Origin: Rheinheimera lutimaris
Lineage (GTDB): Bacteria > Pseudomonadota > Gammaproteobacteria > Enterobacterales > Alteromonadaceae
DNA length: 58,130 nt
Reading direction: 5' to 3'
NCBI RefSeq assembly: GCF_013283795.1
Contig: NZ_JABSOD010000022.1
Coordinates: 1-58,130, forward strand
Shown here in pieces: positions 36,048 to 43,407 of this stretch. The notes below the pieces were generated by a model. It ran no database searches and was not told where the DNA came from. It saw only the letters and a list, made by a program, of their open reading frames with translations. Position 1 is the stretch's first letter; each line of letters starts with the position of its first letter. Position numbers and translations under genes: made by a program.

Positions 36048-36974
36048 CTATTTCCAAAAAGACATTGGACAAGTCTGTCCCCATAATAAGTGATAATACT
36101 TTCCTGAGAATTGTCCTCGACAATTATCAATTAAACTTTTTAAAATCAAAGGCATTTCAGACATATACTTATCTTCTTGGAACTCCAAACATACCTGAGT
36201 GCTTCGGATCTGCTCAGGTAGCAACGTAATGTAATTATCTTCTCCATTGCTTTCTTTGTTATTTGAGTAAACGAATGAGTCATAGCCTTTACCAAGCGCC
36301 CATTTTCTTAGTTTAAAAGTGAAATCCAACCAGACTACCTCTTGATACTGAGCAATACCAAAATCCTCTCCTATGGCGCGTGACCGTTCCTTTCTTTTAT
36401 TTAGTTCGTCTTTAAAAAAATAGTTACCTGAATATTTTTGCTTTATGCGTTTAATTTCCCTTAGTGGTAATGTTTTGAAAATATGGGGAGGATGAATGAC
36501 ACTAGAAAATGGATAAAATATATCTTCCACTTCCTTTTGCTCGATAGATGTTAACTGACCTTGAGCTACAACTCCTGGTCCTGCGCTACCAATTGGATCA
36601 TCGTCCCATAAATCAATTAATCGAAGTGGTTTAGAAGAAGTAATAACGTACTCAGAGATAGCAAATTTTTTCACATGCTCACAGAAATCTGCCAAATAAT
36701 GCTCCAAAGATTTTTCATTTATTACTCTGCCGAGAACATCAAGGAAACTTACTGAATAGTCTAAATTAAAAGCACAATTATTCTGGTTAGCAAACATGCC
36801 CTCAACACGATTAGCAGCCGCTGCAGCCGAGATTCCAACATGCTTAAAAACACTACTTTTATTTTTAGAATCTTTTCTATATGCGTTATACACTCGCATG
36901 CACTTTACCTGTATTAGCCATGTTGAATTTATGTTGTTAGAATCATTAAAATCATTTTCTTTAAGTAACTTCAT
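36048..36974 (-). CDS. Unknown AT-rich gene with ADP-ribosyltransferase-like motifs
   Basis: A protein of 308 residues from the ATG at 36974; a TTG at 37016 would add 14 residues. I do not recognise a named family by length. Three segments recall the ART-like domains found in phage polyvalent proteins: 'FKHVGISAAAAANRVEG' (near 43-59 of this start), 'YVITSSKPLRLIDLWDDD' (109-126) and 'GYDSFVYSNNKESNGED' followed by 'NYITLLPEQIRS' (230-258). That order (HxGT-like strand, 'NPLRL.D' strand, 'GYDG.VY.N' plus 'PEQI.S') is the recalled ART order, but the usual invariant residues cannot be confirmed by eye. It begins about 70 bases after the HerA-like gene on the same strand and is visibly more AT-rich and Lys/Asn-rich than its neighbours, a sign of recent acquisition. 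It could be an effector of the HerA-DUF4297 unit or an unrelated passenger. Confidence 0.6.
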   Translation of the reverse strand: MKLLKENDFNDSNNINSTWLIQVKCMRVYNAYRKDSKNKSSVFKHVGISAAAAANRVEGMFANQNNCAFNLDYSVSFLDVLGRVINEKSLEHYLADFCEHVKKFAISEYVITSSKPLRLIDLWDDDPIGSAGPGVVAQGQLTSIEQKEVEDIFYPFSSVIHPPHIFKTLPLREIKRIKQKYSGNYFFKDELNKRKERSRAIGEDFGIAQYQEVVWLDFTFKLRKWALGKGYDSFVYSNNKESNGEDNYITLLPEQIRSTQVCLEFQEDKYMSEMPLILKSLIDNCRGQFSGKYYHLLWGQTCPMSFWK

Positions 36975-37042
36975 TCTAAAATCAGTGACTCCGCCACGCG
37001 ATTCTGGGCTGAACAACGTAGTGTCAGCTGCGCTCCACAGCT

Positions 37043-38728
37043 CTATTTATACCATTCTGCCTTGATTGCAGCGATGTCCATGTCCTTCCATTCTTCCTTC
37101 CAAAGTTCCCAGTATGGAATATCATTTGACGAAGGTGCAGGGTCACACTGATCGATTTGAACAATCGAAGGCAGAACGACTGATTCGCCTACAAGCAGCG
37201 CTTCGCCCTGACGTAGTGAGGTCATCTTATCGATAAGTGTTCCAAGGGAATCAGGTAGCAATTTCTTGACGTACCCTTGGTCAACTGGATTTGTCAGCCG
37301 CATCGCTATGAAATTGTTGCACTGCGAGAAGATCGTCTCTGAAATTTCGGACGGGCGTTGGCTTGCGAGGAGTAAGGTTACACCATATTTACGGCCTTCT
37401 TTTGCAATACGCTCAATGGAAATTTTCGACGATCGGTATTTAGATAGATCGCTATTTGGTACGTATTTATGTGCCTCTTCGTAGACTAGGAGGATAGGTA
37501 CGTCATTGTTGATCCTTTCACTCGAATCCTTAGCACATCGCAAACGCTTATAGATATACCCGTATTCGAAAACCAGACGAGAAATAAGCGAGACAGTTAT
37601 GCTGAGAACTTCAAAAGGTACGCCGCTGAGGTCTATGATTGTAACGTTTGATTTTTTATCTGCCGTGTAGCCGAGGAGAGATTCAAGCGTCTGCTCAAAT
37701 GTGATGGTCTTCGACCGCTCACCTAGAAAGAACTCAAGCCGACTATCGTTGATTTTGCTTTCTAAACGATTGATAAAGTTTGTGAGCTTTGAGTGCAAGC
37801 TCCCGTTCTCGAACTTCGGTTGGCCCGCCTTTTCTTTGTTAGTTGCAGCGTATACTTCACCTGTCTCCAAACGTTCTGTGTTCTTTGCAATAGCAAATTT
37901 CAAGACCTCTTGAATGTCGAACGGAAGGGGAGAGTCAAGGTGAATACGTTGGGTATCACCGGACGAGCCTGTGAACTTAGCACGTCGGTCTTGCAGCACT
38001 GCTTCTTTAAAAACATTCCGCTGGTTGTGATCATTTGCTTCGGTGTCAATGAAGAATTCCTGCAACTCCTCAGCATTTAGCATCCAGTAAGGTAAAACTA
38101 AGTTCGAAACGTCAATGAAGTTAGCTTTTGGAAATGCGGAACGGTATTCCGAGTGAATGTCGAAAATAATTACATGAGAGTTGTTTAGCGTAAAATCCTT
38201 TGCCTTTTCTGAGACCGCTTTTTGAACAATAGTTGCGAGTGTGTGCGATTTACCAGATCCGGTTGATCCAACGATAGCTATGTGTTTATTGAAGAACTTA
38301 TTGCCATTGACCGGCACTCGGACCTCGGGATTTGACGCAAGACTAGAGAAACAGAAGCTTTGCGCTTCCGTTACCGACCCTGAATAGATACGCCTAATAT
38401 CTTCAATCGTCGCTGGTTCTACACTCTTCGGAGGTATCGCAAGTGAGTCGCCACCGCGTTCGAACTTGCCGTCTCTCAAAACACCTAAAGGGAATGCCTC
38501 TATGACGTGATTTCGCGTTCCATCGTCACGAGCTACAATTTGGAAATTTTCGATGATAGCGATAAGAACAGCGTTCTCATTGTCGGCGATTCGGACATAA
38601 GAACCAACGCGAAGGGATTCCTCTGCAATTTTAAAATCTTCCAACTTGTCGACTACAATGCGGACTTTGTCTGGGAAAACTGCAACCACTTGGGCATTGA
38701 GATTATCTGCTGTAGCTTCTACTGTCAT
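37043..38728 (-). CDS. HerA-like DNA translocase ATPase
   Basis: A 561-residue FtsK/HerA-superfamily ATPase. The N-terminal beta-barrel (HAS domain, about 1-100) precedes the motor domain. Walker A is 'IVGSTGSGKSHTLA' (Lys160), Walker B is 'VPILLVYEEAHKYVP', and the sensor/arginine segment is 'GVTLLLASQRPSEISE'. A DUF87-type insertion with 'HSEYRSAFPKANFIDVS' is present. HerA proteins form hexamers that pump DNA; next to a nuclease gene they act in phage defence. It starts 17 bases after the DUF4297-like gene with GGAGG ahead of the ATG, so nuclease and motor are one transcript. Confidence 0.92.
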   Translation of the reverse strand: MTVEATADNLNAQVVAVFPDKVRIVVDKLEDFKIAEESLRVGSYVRIADNENAVLIAIIENFQIVARDDGTRNHVIEAFPLGVLRDGKFERGGDSLAIPPKSVEPATIEDIRRIYSGSVTEAQSFCFSSLASNPEVRVPVNGNKFFNKHIAIVGSTGSGKSHTLATIVQKAVSEKAKDFTLNNSHVIIFDIHSEYRSAFPKANFIDVSNLVLPYWMLNAEELQEFFIDTEANDHNQRNVFKEAVLQDRRAKFTGSSGDTQRIHLDSPLPFDIQEVLKFAIAKNTERLETGEVYAATNKEKAGQPKFENGSLHSKLTNFINRLESKINDSRLEFFLGERSKTITFEQTLESLLGYTADKKSNVTIIDLSGVPFEVLSITVSLISRLVFEYGYIYKRLRCAKDSSERINNDVPILLVYEEAHKYVPNSDLSKYRSSKISIERIAKEGRKYGVTLLLASQRPSEISETIFSQCNNFIAMRLTNPVDQGYVKKLLPDSLGTLIDKMTSLRQGEALLVGESVVLPSIVQIDQCDPAPSSNDIPYWELWKEEWKDMDIAAIKAEWYK

Positions 38729-38745
38729 TTCCGCCTCCGATTTGG

Positions 38746-39960
38746 TTAGATAATTGCTTTAATATCTGTAAATTTTTTAACTTGGATCTGAATGTGCTTA
38801 ACCGCTTCGTTCGCGGGTTCAAAGTAGCTTTTTCCCAAATGAAACTGGTAGACCTCTCGAGTCTTCGTAACGCTGCCCACAGTTACCTCAAGATTGGCGA
38901 TTGAATTCAGCACTTTCAACTTTATTCCATTGTCATGTGAGGCGCGTTTCGCAATCGACTTCACGCTGAAGTCTGCGCCTTGAAAGTCGTACCCGTCGAT
39001 GAAGCAAAACTCCTCAGTCGCCAACTCTTTTTTGAGTGTAACTAATTCGTCATCGGGTAACCCATGCACGTATACATAAGGGCAAAACGACGAGTTTCCA
39101 TCGCGTTTGCTCGTCTTTGACCACTTCTTCGATAACAGATGCAGCACTTCTTTGAGATCACTCCGGACAAAAGTCTCGGGGCTCACTTCGATGAGAAAAA
39201 AGCGCTCGAACGGTGATAAGTTCAAGCCAGAAAAGTAAGCCTTCTTCAATGCTGAAAAGTGTGATTTCTCACCCTTCTTTCGTACGAACCATTCGTTAAA
39301 CAGCACACCAGAGGTGTCTGCTACCTTTAAAAACGCCCCCTTGGTTGTAGTGCGATTAGTTGGCAGCGTTTGGATCGTTAACTCTCGCATCAAAGCAAGA
39401 GCATTGTTGTAGTAAAAATACTCGGCCTCGAATGGTGTGCAGCCGTACGCAATCTGCAACTGCCGAATTACCTCGGTGAATTGATCCTCAAGGCTCGCTG
39501 CATTGATATCAATGTCCAGAACCGACAGAAATTCAGCGAGGGCAGTATCACTAAGACCAAGCTCTTCGTGATGGCGGCGCTCCAACCTCTTTTCGCTGTA
39601 TGTTAGAAAGTGTTGCTTTAGAAAAGTAACGTCTATGGGCAATATCAACTTGTGCTGGCCTGAGTTGTAGTGACCGCGGAGCAAGTACTTAACGGGCAAC
39701 TTTCCATCATCTTTGATTTTCTTGAAATGAGACAACATGAACATAACAGCCGGTTTGATAACCGAGTGATTGTACTCAGTGCCCGCGTAGTACTTGCACT
39801 GCACAGCTGTAACTTCTGTAGCAGTATGAATGTCAACGTCTTCGATGCACTCGACAGCAATTGAGTCATCGCAATCGAGCAATTGGAGTACTTTAAGTAT
39901 CGAGTAATCAAACTGGTAGAAATATCCGCGTATCGTGTCAACAGCGCTGCGGTCTGTCAT
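38746..39960 (-). CDS. DUF4297-like (Cap4-type) nuclease, HerA-associated
   Basis: A 404-residue protein. The N-terminal domain begins 'AVDTIRGYFYQFDYSILKVL' and then has Glu37, Glu40, Asp41 and Asp43 ('VECIEDVDI') and Gln54-x-Lys56 ('AVQCKYY'). This is the PD-(D/E)xK pattern of the DUF4297/Cap4 endonucleases. The remaining 300 residues are an all-new C-terminal region, presumably for contact with HerA or DNA. It is the first gene of a minus-strand operon with the HerA-like ATPase. DUF4297-HerA pairs are known antiphage systems in which the nuclease is activated within a large complex. GGAGA precedes the ATG. Confidence 0.85.
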   Translation of the reverse strand: MTDRSAVDTIRGYFYQFDYSILKVLQLLDCDDSIAVECIEDVDIHTATEVTAVQCKYYAGTEYNHSVIKPAVMFMLSHFKKIKDDGKLPVKYLLRGHYNSGQHKLILPIDVTFLKQHFLTYSEKRLERRHHEELGLSDTALAEFLSVLDIDINAASLEDQFTEVIRQLQIAYGCTPFEAEYFYYNNALALMRELTIQTLPTNRTTTKGAFLKVADTSGVLFNEWFVRKKGEKSHFSALKKAYFSGLNLSPFERFFLIEVSPETFVRSDLKEVLHLLSKKWSKTSKRDGNSSFCPYVYVHGLPDDELVTLKKELATEEFCFIDGYDFQGADFSVKSIAKRASHDNGIKLKVLNSIANLEVTVGSVTKTREVYQFHLGKSYFEPANEAVKHIQIQVKKFTDIKAII

Positions 39961-40401
39961 GCGCTTATCTCCAAAACTTCATCGACAAGTTGCCTTTTGC
40001 CGCTTTTTCTTTTGTCTTATCAAAGTAGGCACCTCAAATCATCTACCGCTTTTACCTTAAACTTAAACACCGTCAAGCATTTAAAACGGCTAAGTCTTTG
40101 AATTGCTGTGATGCACTTCGCCATGGCCAACGGCAACACATGCCATACTGCTATTTTGATACCAAATAAAACCAACGAACTGATGATTTAATGCTGATAT
40201 TGCCGTGTTTGGGTTATTTTTTGTGCTAAACGCTTCTGCTGGCGTTAGCTAAAGCCTGCTTCAATAAGTAAAAAATTTTCTGTTCCATGTAATCTCACCT
40301 TATTAAGCAACCGCAAAACCCGGCTAGAAAGCTATTTTTCTGCTTGCTCACCACAGTCAGAATAGTTACTATTTTTTAACCTTTGTTTACAAGGATGAGA
40401 A
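39961..40401. other. Gene-free region upstream of the DUF4297-HerA operon
   Basis: About 440 bases. It must hold the promoter of the defence operon (minus strand) and that of the GNAT-like gene (plus strand). It contains the hairpin GCTAAACGC (40225-40233) / GCGTTAGC (40242-40249). There is no T run after it on either strand. I see no gene, no integron site and no recognisable RNA here. Confidence 0.5.
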
Positions 40402-40932
40402 ATGAAACAAGCAAGCCACCAACGTACTGATCGCACATATGCCCAGTTAAGAGAGCAAAGCCGGATGCTGATTACTGAGGAATTACCAGTACGGTATCGC
40501 GACTCGGTTACTTTTGATGATATTAACGGCCGCGCTATGGCGCAGTTATCCCGCTGGGAAGCGCATCCTGATCGCCGGGTAATGTGGTCGTGGCCGGCAT
40601 GGGCAAGCCGTTACGCCTCGATTTACCCCAAGCGGTTTGAACTGACAATCTGGTTTCATAGCATGCTGTGCAGTGTATCTTTGGGCCGACCAACCTGGGG
40701 TGCAGGTAAATTGCGACTAGATATGATTGAATCTTCGCCGGAAAGAACCCCTCTAAGCGGAAATACCGTAAACTTAACGGTCACAGCGGCCCGAGCCTAT
40801 GCTCGTATGATTGGTGCAAGCCAAATCAGAATTATGAACCCGATTAACAGTAAAGTGCGTTCACATTATGAGTCACTGGGATTTACTTATGTTGGTGGCA
40901 AAAGTGATTATTGCACTATGGATTTAGTATGA
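40402..40932 (+). CDS. GNAT-like acetyltransferase domain protein
   Basis: A 176-residue soluble protein. The C-terminal part resembles a GNAT fold: 'GNTVNLTVTAARAYARMIG' (helix after the acetyl-CoA strand), 'SQIRIMNPINSKVRSHYESLG' and 'FTYVGGKSDYCTMDL', the last two giving the 'yE.lGF' end of the domain. The N-terminal 100 residues are tryptophan-rich ('VMWSWPAWASRYASIYPKRF') and not recognised. No substrate can be given. Its stop overlaps the start of the next gene (ATGA), so the two are coupled. The neighbouring defence genes suggest an accessory gene. Confidence 0.72.
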   Translation: MKQASHQRTDRTYAQLREQSRMLITEELPVRYRDSVTFDDINGRAMAQLSRWEAHPDRRVMWSWPAWASRYASIYPKRFELTIWFHSMLCSVSLGRPTWGAGKLRLDMIESSPERTPLSGNTVNLTVTAARAYARMIGASQIRIMNPINSKVRSHYESLGFTYVGGKSDYCTMDLV

Positions 40933-41177
40933 AAAAACATAAAGACAGACCAAAGCCAGGCACGCCGGAATTTGATCTATGGCTGCGCGAGAAAATTCGC
41001 GAAGACTTCAAAAACATGGAGAATGCGCCAGAACTGGATCAGTTAGGTATATCGTCTGGCAAACCGGAAAATCTAACCCAAACCGATGCTGAAGCCTTTC
41101 CTGACGAGCCGGAAGAATATATGCCGCATGAGCGGGTTAAAATTGTGGTCGACAACACCGGTAAAAAGAAGTCTTAA
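40929..41177 (+). CDS. Small acidic protein of unknown function
   Basis: An 82-residue hydrophilic protein starting at an ATG that overlaps the preceding stop (ATGA). It has a basic first stretch ('KKHKDRPKPGTPEFDLWLRE') and an acidic proline-rich tail ('AFPDEPEEYMPHERVKIVVD'). It lacks a signal peptide, membrane segment or known motif. The coupling to the GNAT-like gene suggests a partner protein. Confidence 0.6.
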   Translation: MKKHKDRPKPGTPEFDLWLREKIREDFKNMENAPELDQLGISSGKPENLTQTDAEAFPDEPEEYMPHERVKIVVDNTGKKKS

Positions 41178-41204
41178 CAGCCATTGTTAAAAAACTATAA
41201 CTTT

Positions 41205-41344
41205 CGGAAAAAGGGGTCGGAGACAATTAAAGTTAATTCCGGAAAAAGGGGTCGGAGACAATTAAAGTTAATTCTGGCTAATCCGTTACTTTTCAGTGAT
41301 TTAAGTAATAAATGGTGATTATTAGCTCCGACCCCTTTTTCCCT
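41205..41344. mobile_element. Miniature inverted-repeat element, copy A, with internal 35-bp tandem duplication
   Basis: Its left end is present twice as an exact 35-bp tandem repeat (41205-41239 and 41240-41274), each starting CGGAAAAAGGGGTCGGAG. The right end, CTCCGACCCCTTTTTCC (from 41326), is the inverted complement of AAAAAGGGGTCGGAG. No transposase is inside. 'GGGGTCGGAG' ends are typical of elements mobilised by IS200/IS605-type or REP-associated transposases in marine gammaproteobacteria (recalled). Copy B at 42145-42241 has the same internal order in reverse. Confidence 0.75.
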
Positions 41345-41389
41345 TTTTCCTAACCTACACCTCTGCCCATATCGTTTGACTACAGTAGC

Positions 41390-41704
41390 TTACGCCACTG
41401 ATTTGGCAATATTCTGCGCCACAACATAGGCTTTGTATTGGGCGTCAATTTTAAAAAAAACCTCTACCGGAGTGTTATAAACCCGCTTTATCTTGGTTGC
41501 CAGCTCAATGCTTAACTCACTTTCGCCGTTGATAAAACGGGTGATGGTCGATTTGGCAACGTTAAGATCACGGGCTGCGTCGGCTGCTGTCAGGTTTTTA
41601 CGCTGCAGATAGCGTTTAAAATGCGCACCGGCCGCTTTTGGCGGGCCAATCAGGCCCATCTCGCGCAGGTTTTCACTGCTTAGCAATTCAGTATTGTTTG
41701 TCAT
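41390..41704 (-). CDS. HigA-like helix-turn-helix antitoxin
   Basis: A 104-residue HTH_XRE protein. 'HFKRYLQRKNLTAADAARDL' leads into 'NVAKSTITRFINGESELSIE' and 'LATKIKRVYNTPVEVFF', the HigA/VapI form in which the HTH is followed by a helix and short C-terminal strands. It should bind its own promoter and, if the partner works, its toxin. It is downstream of a TTG-started gene of 92 residues, the usual higB-higA order. The pair is enclosed by two inverted miniature elements. Confidence 0.85.
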   Translation of the reverse strand: MTNNTELLSSENLREMGLIGPPKAAGAHFKRYLQRKNLTAADAARDLNVAKSTITRFINGESELSIELATKIKRVYNTPVEVFFKIDAQYKAYVVAQNIAKSVA

Positions 41705-41770
41705 TTCATCTATTACCTTAACGTTGAACCGCGCGTTGAATTTAAACGGCGAACCTTATGCAGACATAGC

Positions 41771-42049
41771 TTAGCCATAGCGAATAACCTCTATCATCAG
41801 CATGTCTTCCCCCTCGCTTTCACCCAGCAAACCCGCTACCACAAACTGAAAATTTTCCTTTATCGACACACTAAAACTGTTGCCCTCGATAACCATGTCG
41901 CCTAACAAGATTTCCTTGGCCTCCTGCAGTGAAATTGCATTGACCAGAATATCTATCACGTCAGTTACCTCCTCCCTGGCAAGTGATGGCAGGCTGCTAA
42001 TTGCCGCAGTTGTGCTGGCCTCTTTTCCCGGCTTAATAACTACCTGCAA
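41771..42049 (-). CDS. Putative degenerate RelE/HigB-fold protein
   Basis: A 92-residue protein directly upstream of the HigA-like gene, at the place and size of HigB. The order strand - long helix ('VTDVIDILVNAISLQEAKEI') - 'GNSFSVSIKENFQFVVAGLL' - 'MLMIEVIRYG' mimics the HigB series in which 'YSIRVNQQWRI' is followed by 'VEIVDYH'. At the two places where HigB/RelE proteins carry the catalytic Arg and terminal His, this protein has Gln ('NFQF') and Gly ('RYG'). The TTG start is supported by GGAGGT five bases upstream. Resemblance is by eye; it may be an inactive toxin or an unrelated protein. Confidence 0.55.
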   Translation of the reverse strand: MQVVIKPGKEASTTAAISSLPSLAREEVTDVIDILVNAISLQEAKEILLGDMVIEGNSFSVSIKENFQFVVAGLLGESEGEDMLMIEVIRYG

Positions 42050-42144
42050 TAAACACCTCCTTGTTGATCATTACACAGCGATGTCACCATTCTAGACGCA
42101 AGTTGCGCAACCCGCAACTCAGTTTGCTAATCTATGCGTATAGA

Positions 42145-42241
42145 GAAAAAGGGGGCGGAGCTGATAATTATTATCTCTTACGCAAATCACTGAGACATAA
42201 TGGATTAGCTAAACCTACCTCTAATTGTCTCCGACCCTTTA
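42145..42241. mobile_element. Miniature inverted-repeat element, copy B (inverted relative to copy A)
   Basis: It runs from GAAAAAGGGGGCGGAG to CTAATTGTCTCCGACCC. Its reverse complement follows copy A in order: GTCGGAGACAATTA, then GCTAATCC, then TCAGTGATTT, then an AT-rich stretch, then CAGCTCCG. It has diverged internally and lacks the tandem duplication. Together the two copies bracket the HigBA-like pair. Confidence 0.75.
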
Positions 42242-42257
42242 TGCTTATCCTTGTGAA

Positions 42258-43172
42258 TTACCGCTGCGATGCTGTTAAAAACGCGATAATCTCACTCTGA
42301 TATTGCTGGGCAAGCCCGCCGTGGCCGCCACCGGCTATTTTTAAATGCTGATATCGATACGGATATTGATGTTGCTGCAGCCGCTGCATAATCCTGTCAG
42401 ACATTTCGCTGGATGGCCACAGCTCATCAGCTGTGCCTGAGATAAGTAACACGTCGGCCTGCATTTGCTGCACCGGGATTAGCGCTTGCTGGTAAGCCTG
42501 TTGATTTTGCATAGCAATTTCATAGCCCCGGCGAATATTGCCTCGTAGCAACGGCAGTGCCGAGCGCAGGCTAAAAGGCACAAAAGCAATGGGTTGGCCC
42601 TGCCAGCTCCAGGACGAACTGGTGCTATACCACTGTGGGCTACCAAACACCACGTCACTGCCGACCACCGCAATTACAGTGCTGATTTGCGCCGAACGAC
42701 TGGCCAGCAATAAGGCTAACTCCGCCCCCTTTGACACACCCAGCACGGACAGTTTTTCTGCGTCGATGGCAGGATTGCTGCGGGTATGTTCAATAGCGTC
42801 AAGCACCCCGCCAAGCTCTATCCGATCCAAACCAGATGGAATACCCGGCAAGCCAAAATAACCGACCACCAATAGTGCAAAACCCGCGTCCAGATAGGCT
42901 TGCCGCTCTGGCGCACTGCGCGCACTGGTCATGCTCATGCCACCTTCTGAGCCACCGAAAAACACCAACAGCGGCGCGGGCTTGTCTGCACTTGCTGTTG
43001 CGGGTAAATACAATTGGCTTTGCACCTTGCCCTGGTTAGACAAGGGCACAAACAGGGTAATTAACTGCGGTAACTGGCTGCATAGCAACAACAGTGCGAG
43101 TAGCAACAGCGCTATCGTTTTGAATTTGCTTAATTTTAATGCTTTGGGTGTAGCAGATAATGTCGAAAACAT
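42258..43172 (-). CDS. Membrane-anchored alpha/beta hydrolase (BAAT/thioesterase-like)
   Basis: A 304-residue protein with one N-terminal membrane segment or uncleaved signal ('IALLLLALLLLCSQLPQLI'). The hydrolase domain resembles the C-terminal part of acyl-CoA thioesterase / BAAT enzymes: 'LLVFFGGSEGG', 'GYFGLPGIPSGLDRI', nucleophile Ser147 in 'LGVSKGAELALL', acid in 'GTADELWPS' and His in 'AGGGHGGL'. Note Ser rather than Cys as nucleophile. Its location outside the cytoplasm argues against an acyl-CoA substrate. It is divergent from the AcuR-like regulator; whether it belongs to the same function is unknown. Confidence 0.82.
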   Translation of the reverse strand: MFSTLSATPKALKLSKFKTIALLLLALLLLCSQLPQLITLFVPLSNQGKVQSQLYLPATASADKPAPLLVFFGGSEGGMSMTSARSAPERQAYLDAGFALLVVGYFGLPGIPSGLDRIELGGVLDAIEHTRSNPAIDAEKLSVLGVSKGAELALLLASRSAQISTVIAVVGSDVVFGSPQWYSTSSSWSWQGQPIAFVPFSLRSALPLLRGNIRRGYEIAMQNQQAYQQALIPVQQMQADVLLISGTADELWPSSEMSDRIMQRLQQHQYPYRYQHLKIAGGGHGGLAQQYQSEIIAFLTASQR

Positions 43173-43373
43173 AAAGCTTTGCCTGAGTAATTAAACCTGA
43201 CGCCTATTGTTTATTAACGGCAGCAACAAAGGCAGCGCTTGTTGTCATCAAAGTTGGCTGACAAATGTCAGCTGTTGGTTGGAAAAATGCACCCGGGTAT
43301 AGGGGCCTTGCCTTTTGCCTGATACACCCTGCTTTGTATATCAACCCCAAAACAGCTTCGACCTTTGTCTAAT

Positions 43374-43401
43374 TTGCCTTTATAGACGATCGGTCTATTA
43401 T
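43374..43401 (+). promoter_or_regulatory. Candidate acuR promoter giving a leaderless transcript
   Basis: TTGCCT (43374-43379) and TATTAT (43396-43401) are 16 bases apart. Transcription would begin six to seven bases after 43401, at or next to the A of the ATG at 43408. There is no Shine-Dalgarno sequence before that ATG, in agreement with a leaderless mRNA. Confidence 0.45.
43382..43398. promoter_or_regulatory. AcuR-type operator 1 (ATAGAC-N5-GTCTAT)
   Basis: A 17-bp palindrome, ATAGACGATCGGTCTAT, placed between the candidate -35 and -10 elements of the regulator gene. Both outer half-sites are identical to those of a second site ahead of acuI, so this TetR-family protein probably represses both. 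Confidence 0.75.
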
Positions 43402-43407
43402 TTTTGC

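Noticed and set aside
40225..40249. Hairpin GCTAAACGC / GCGTTAGC as an integron attC site
   Set aside because: The outer core sites do not fit RYYYAAC / GTTRRRY, there is no integrase or cassette array nearby, and no further copies are seen.
41205..41274. CRISPR array
   Set aside because: Only two units, directly abutting with no spacers; no cas genes. It is a tandem duplication of an element end.
36048..42241. Prophage remnant
   Set aside because: No structural, packaging, lysis or integrase genes are present; the content is defence and toxin-antitoxin genes plus miniature elements.
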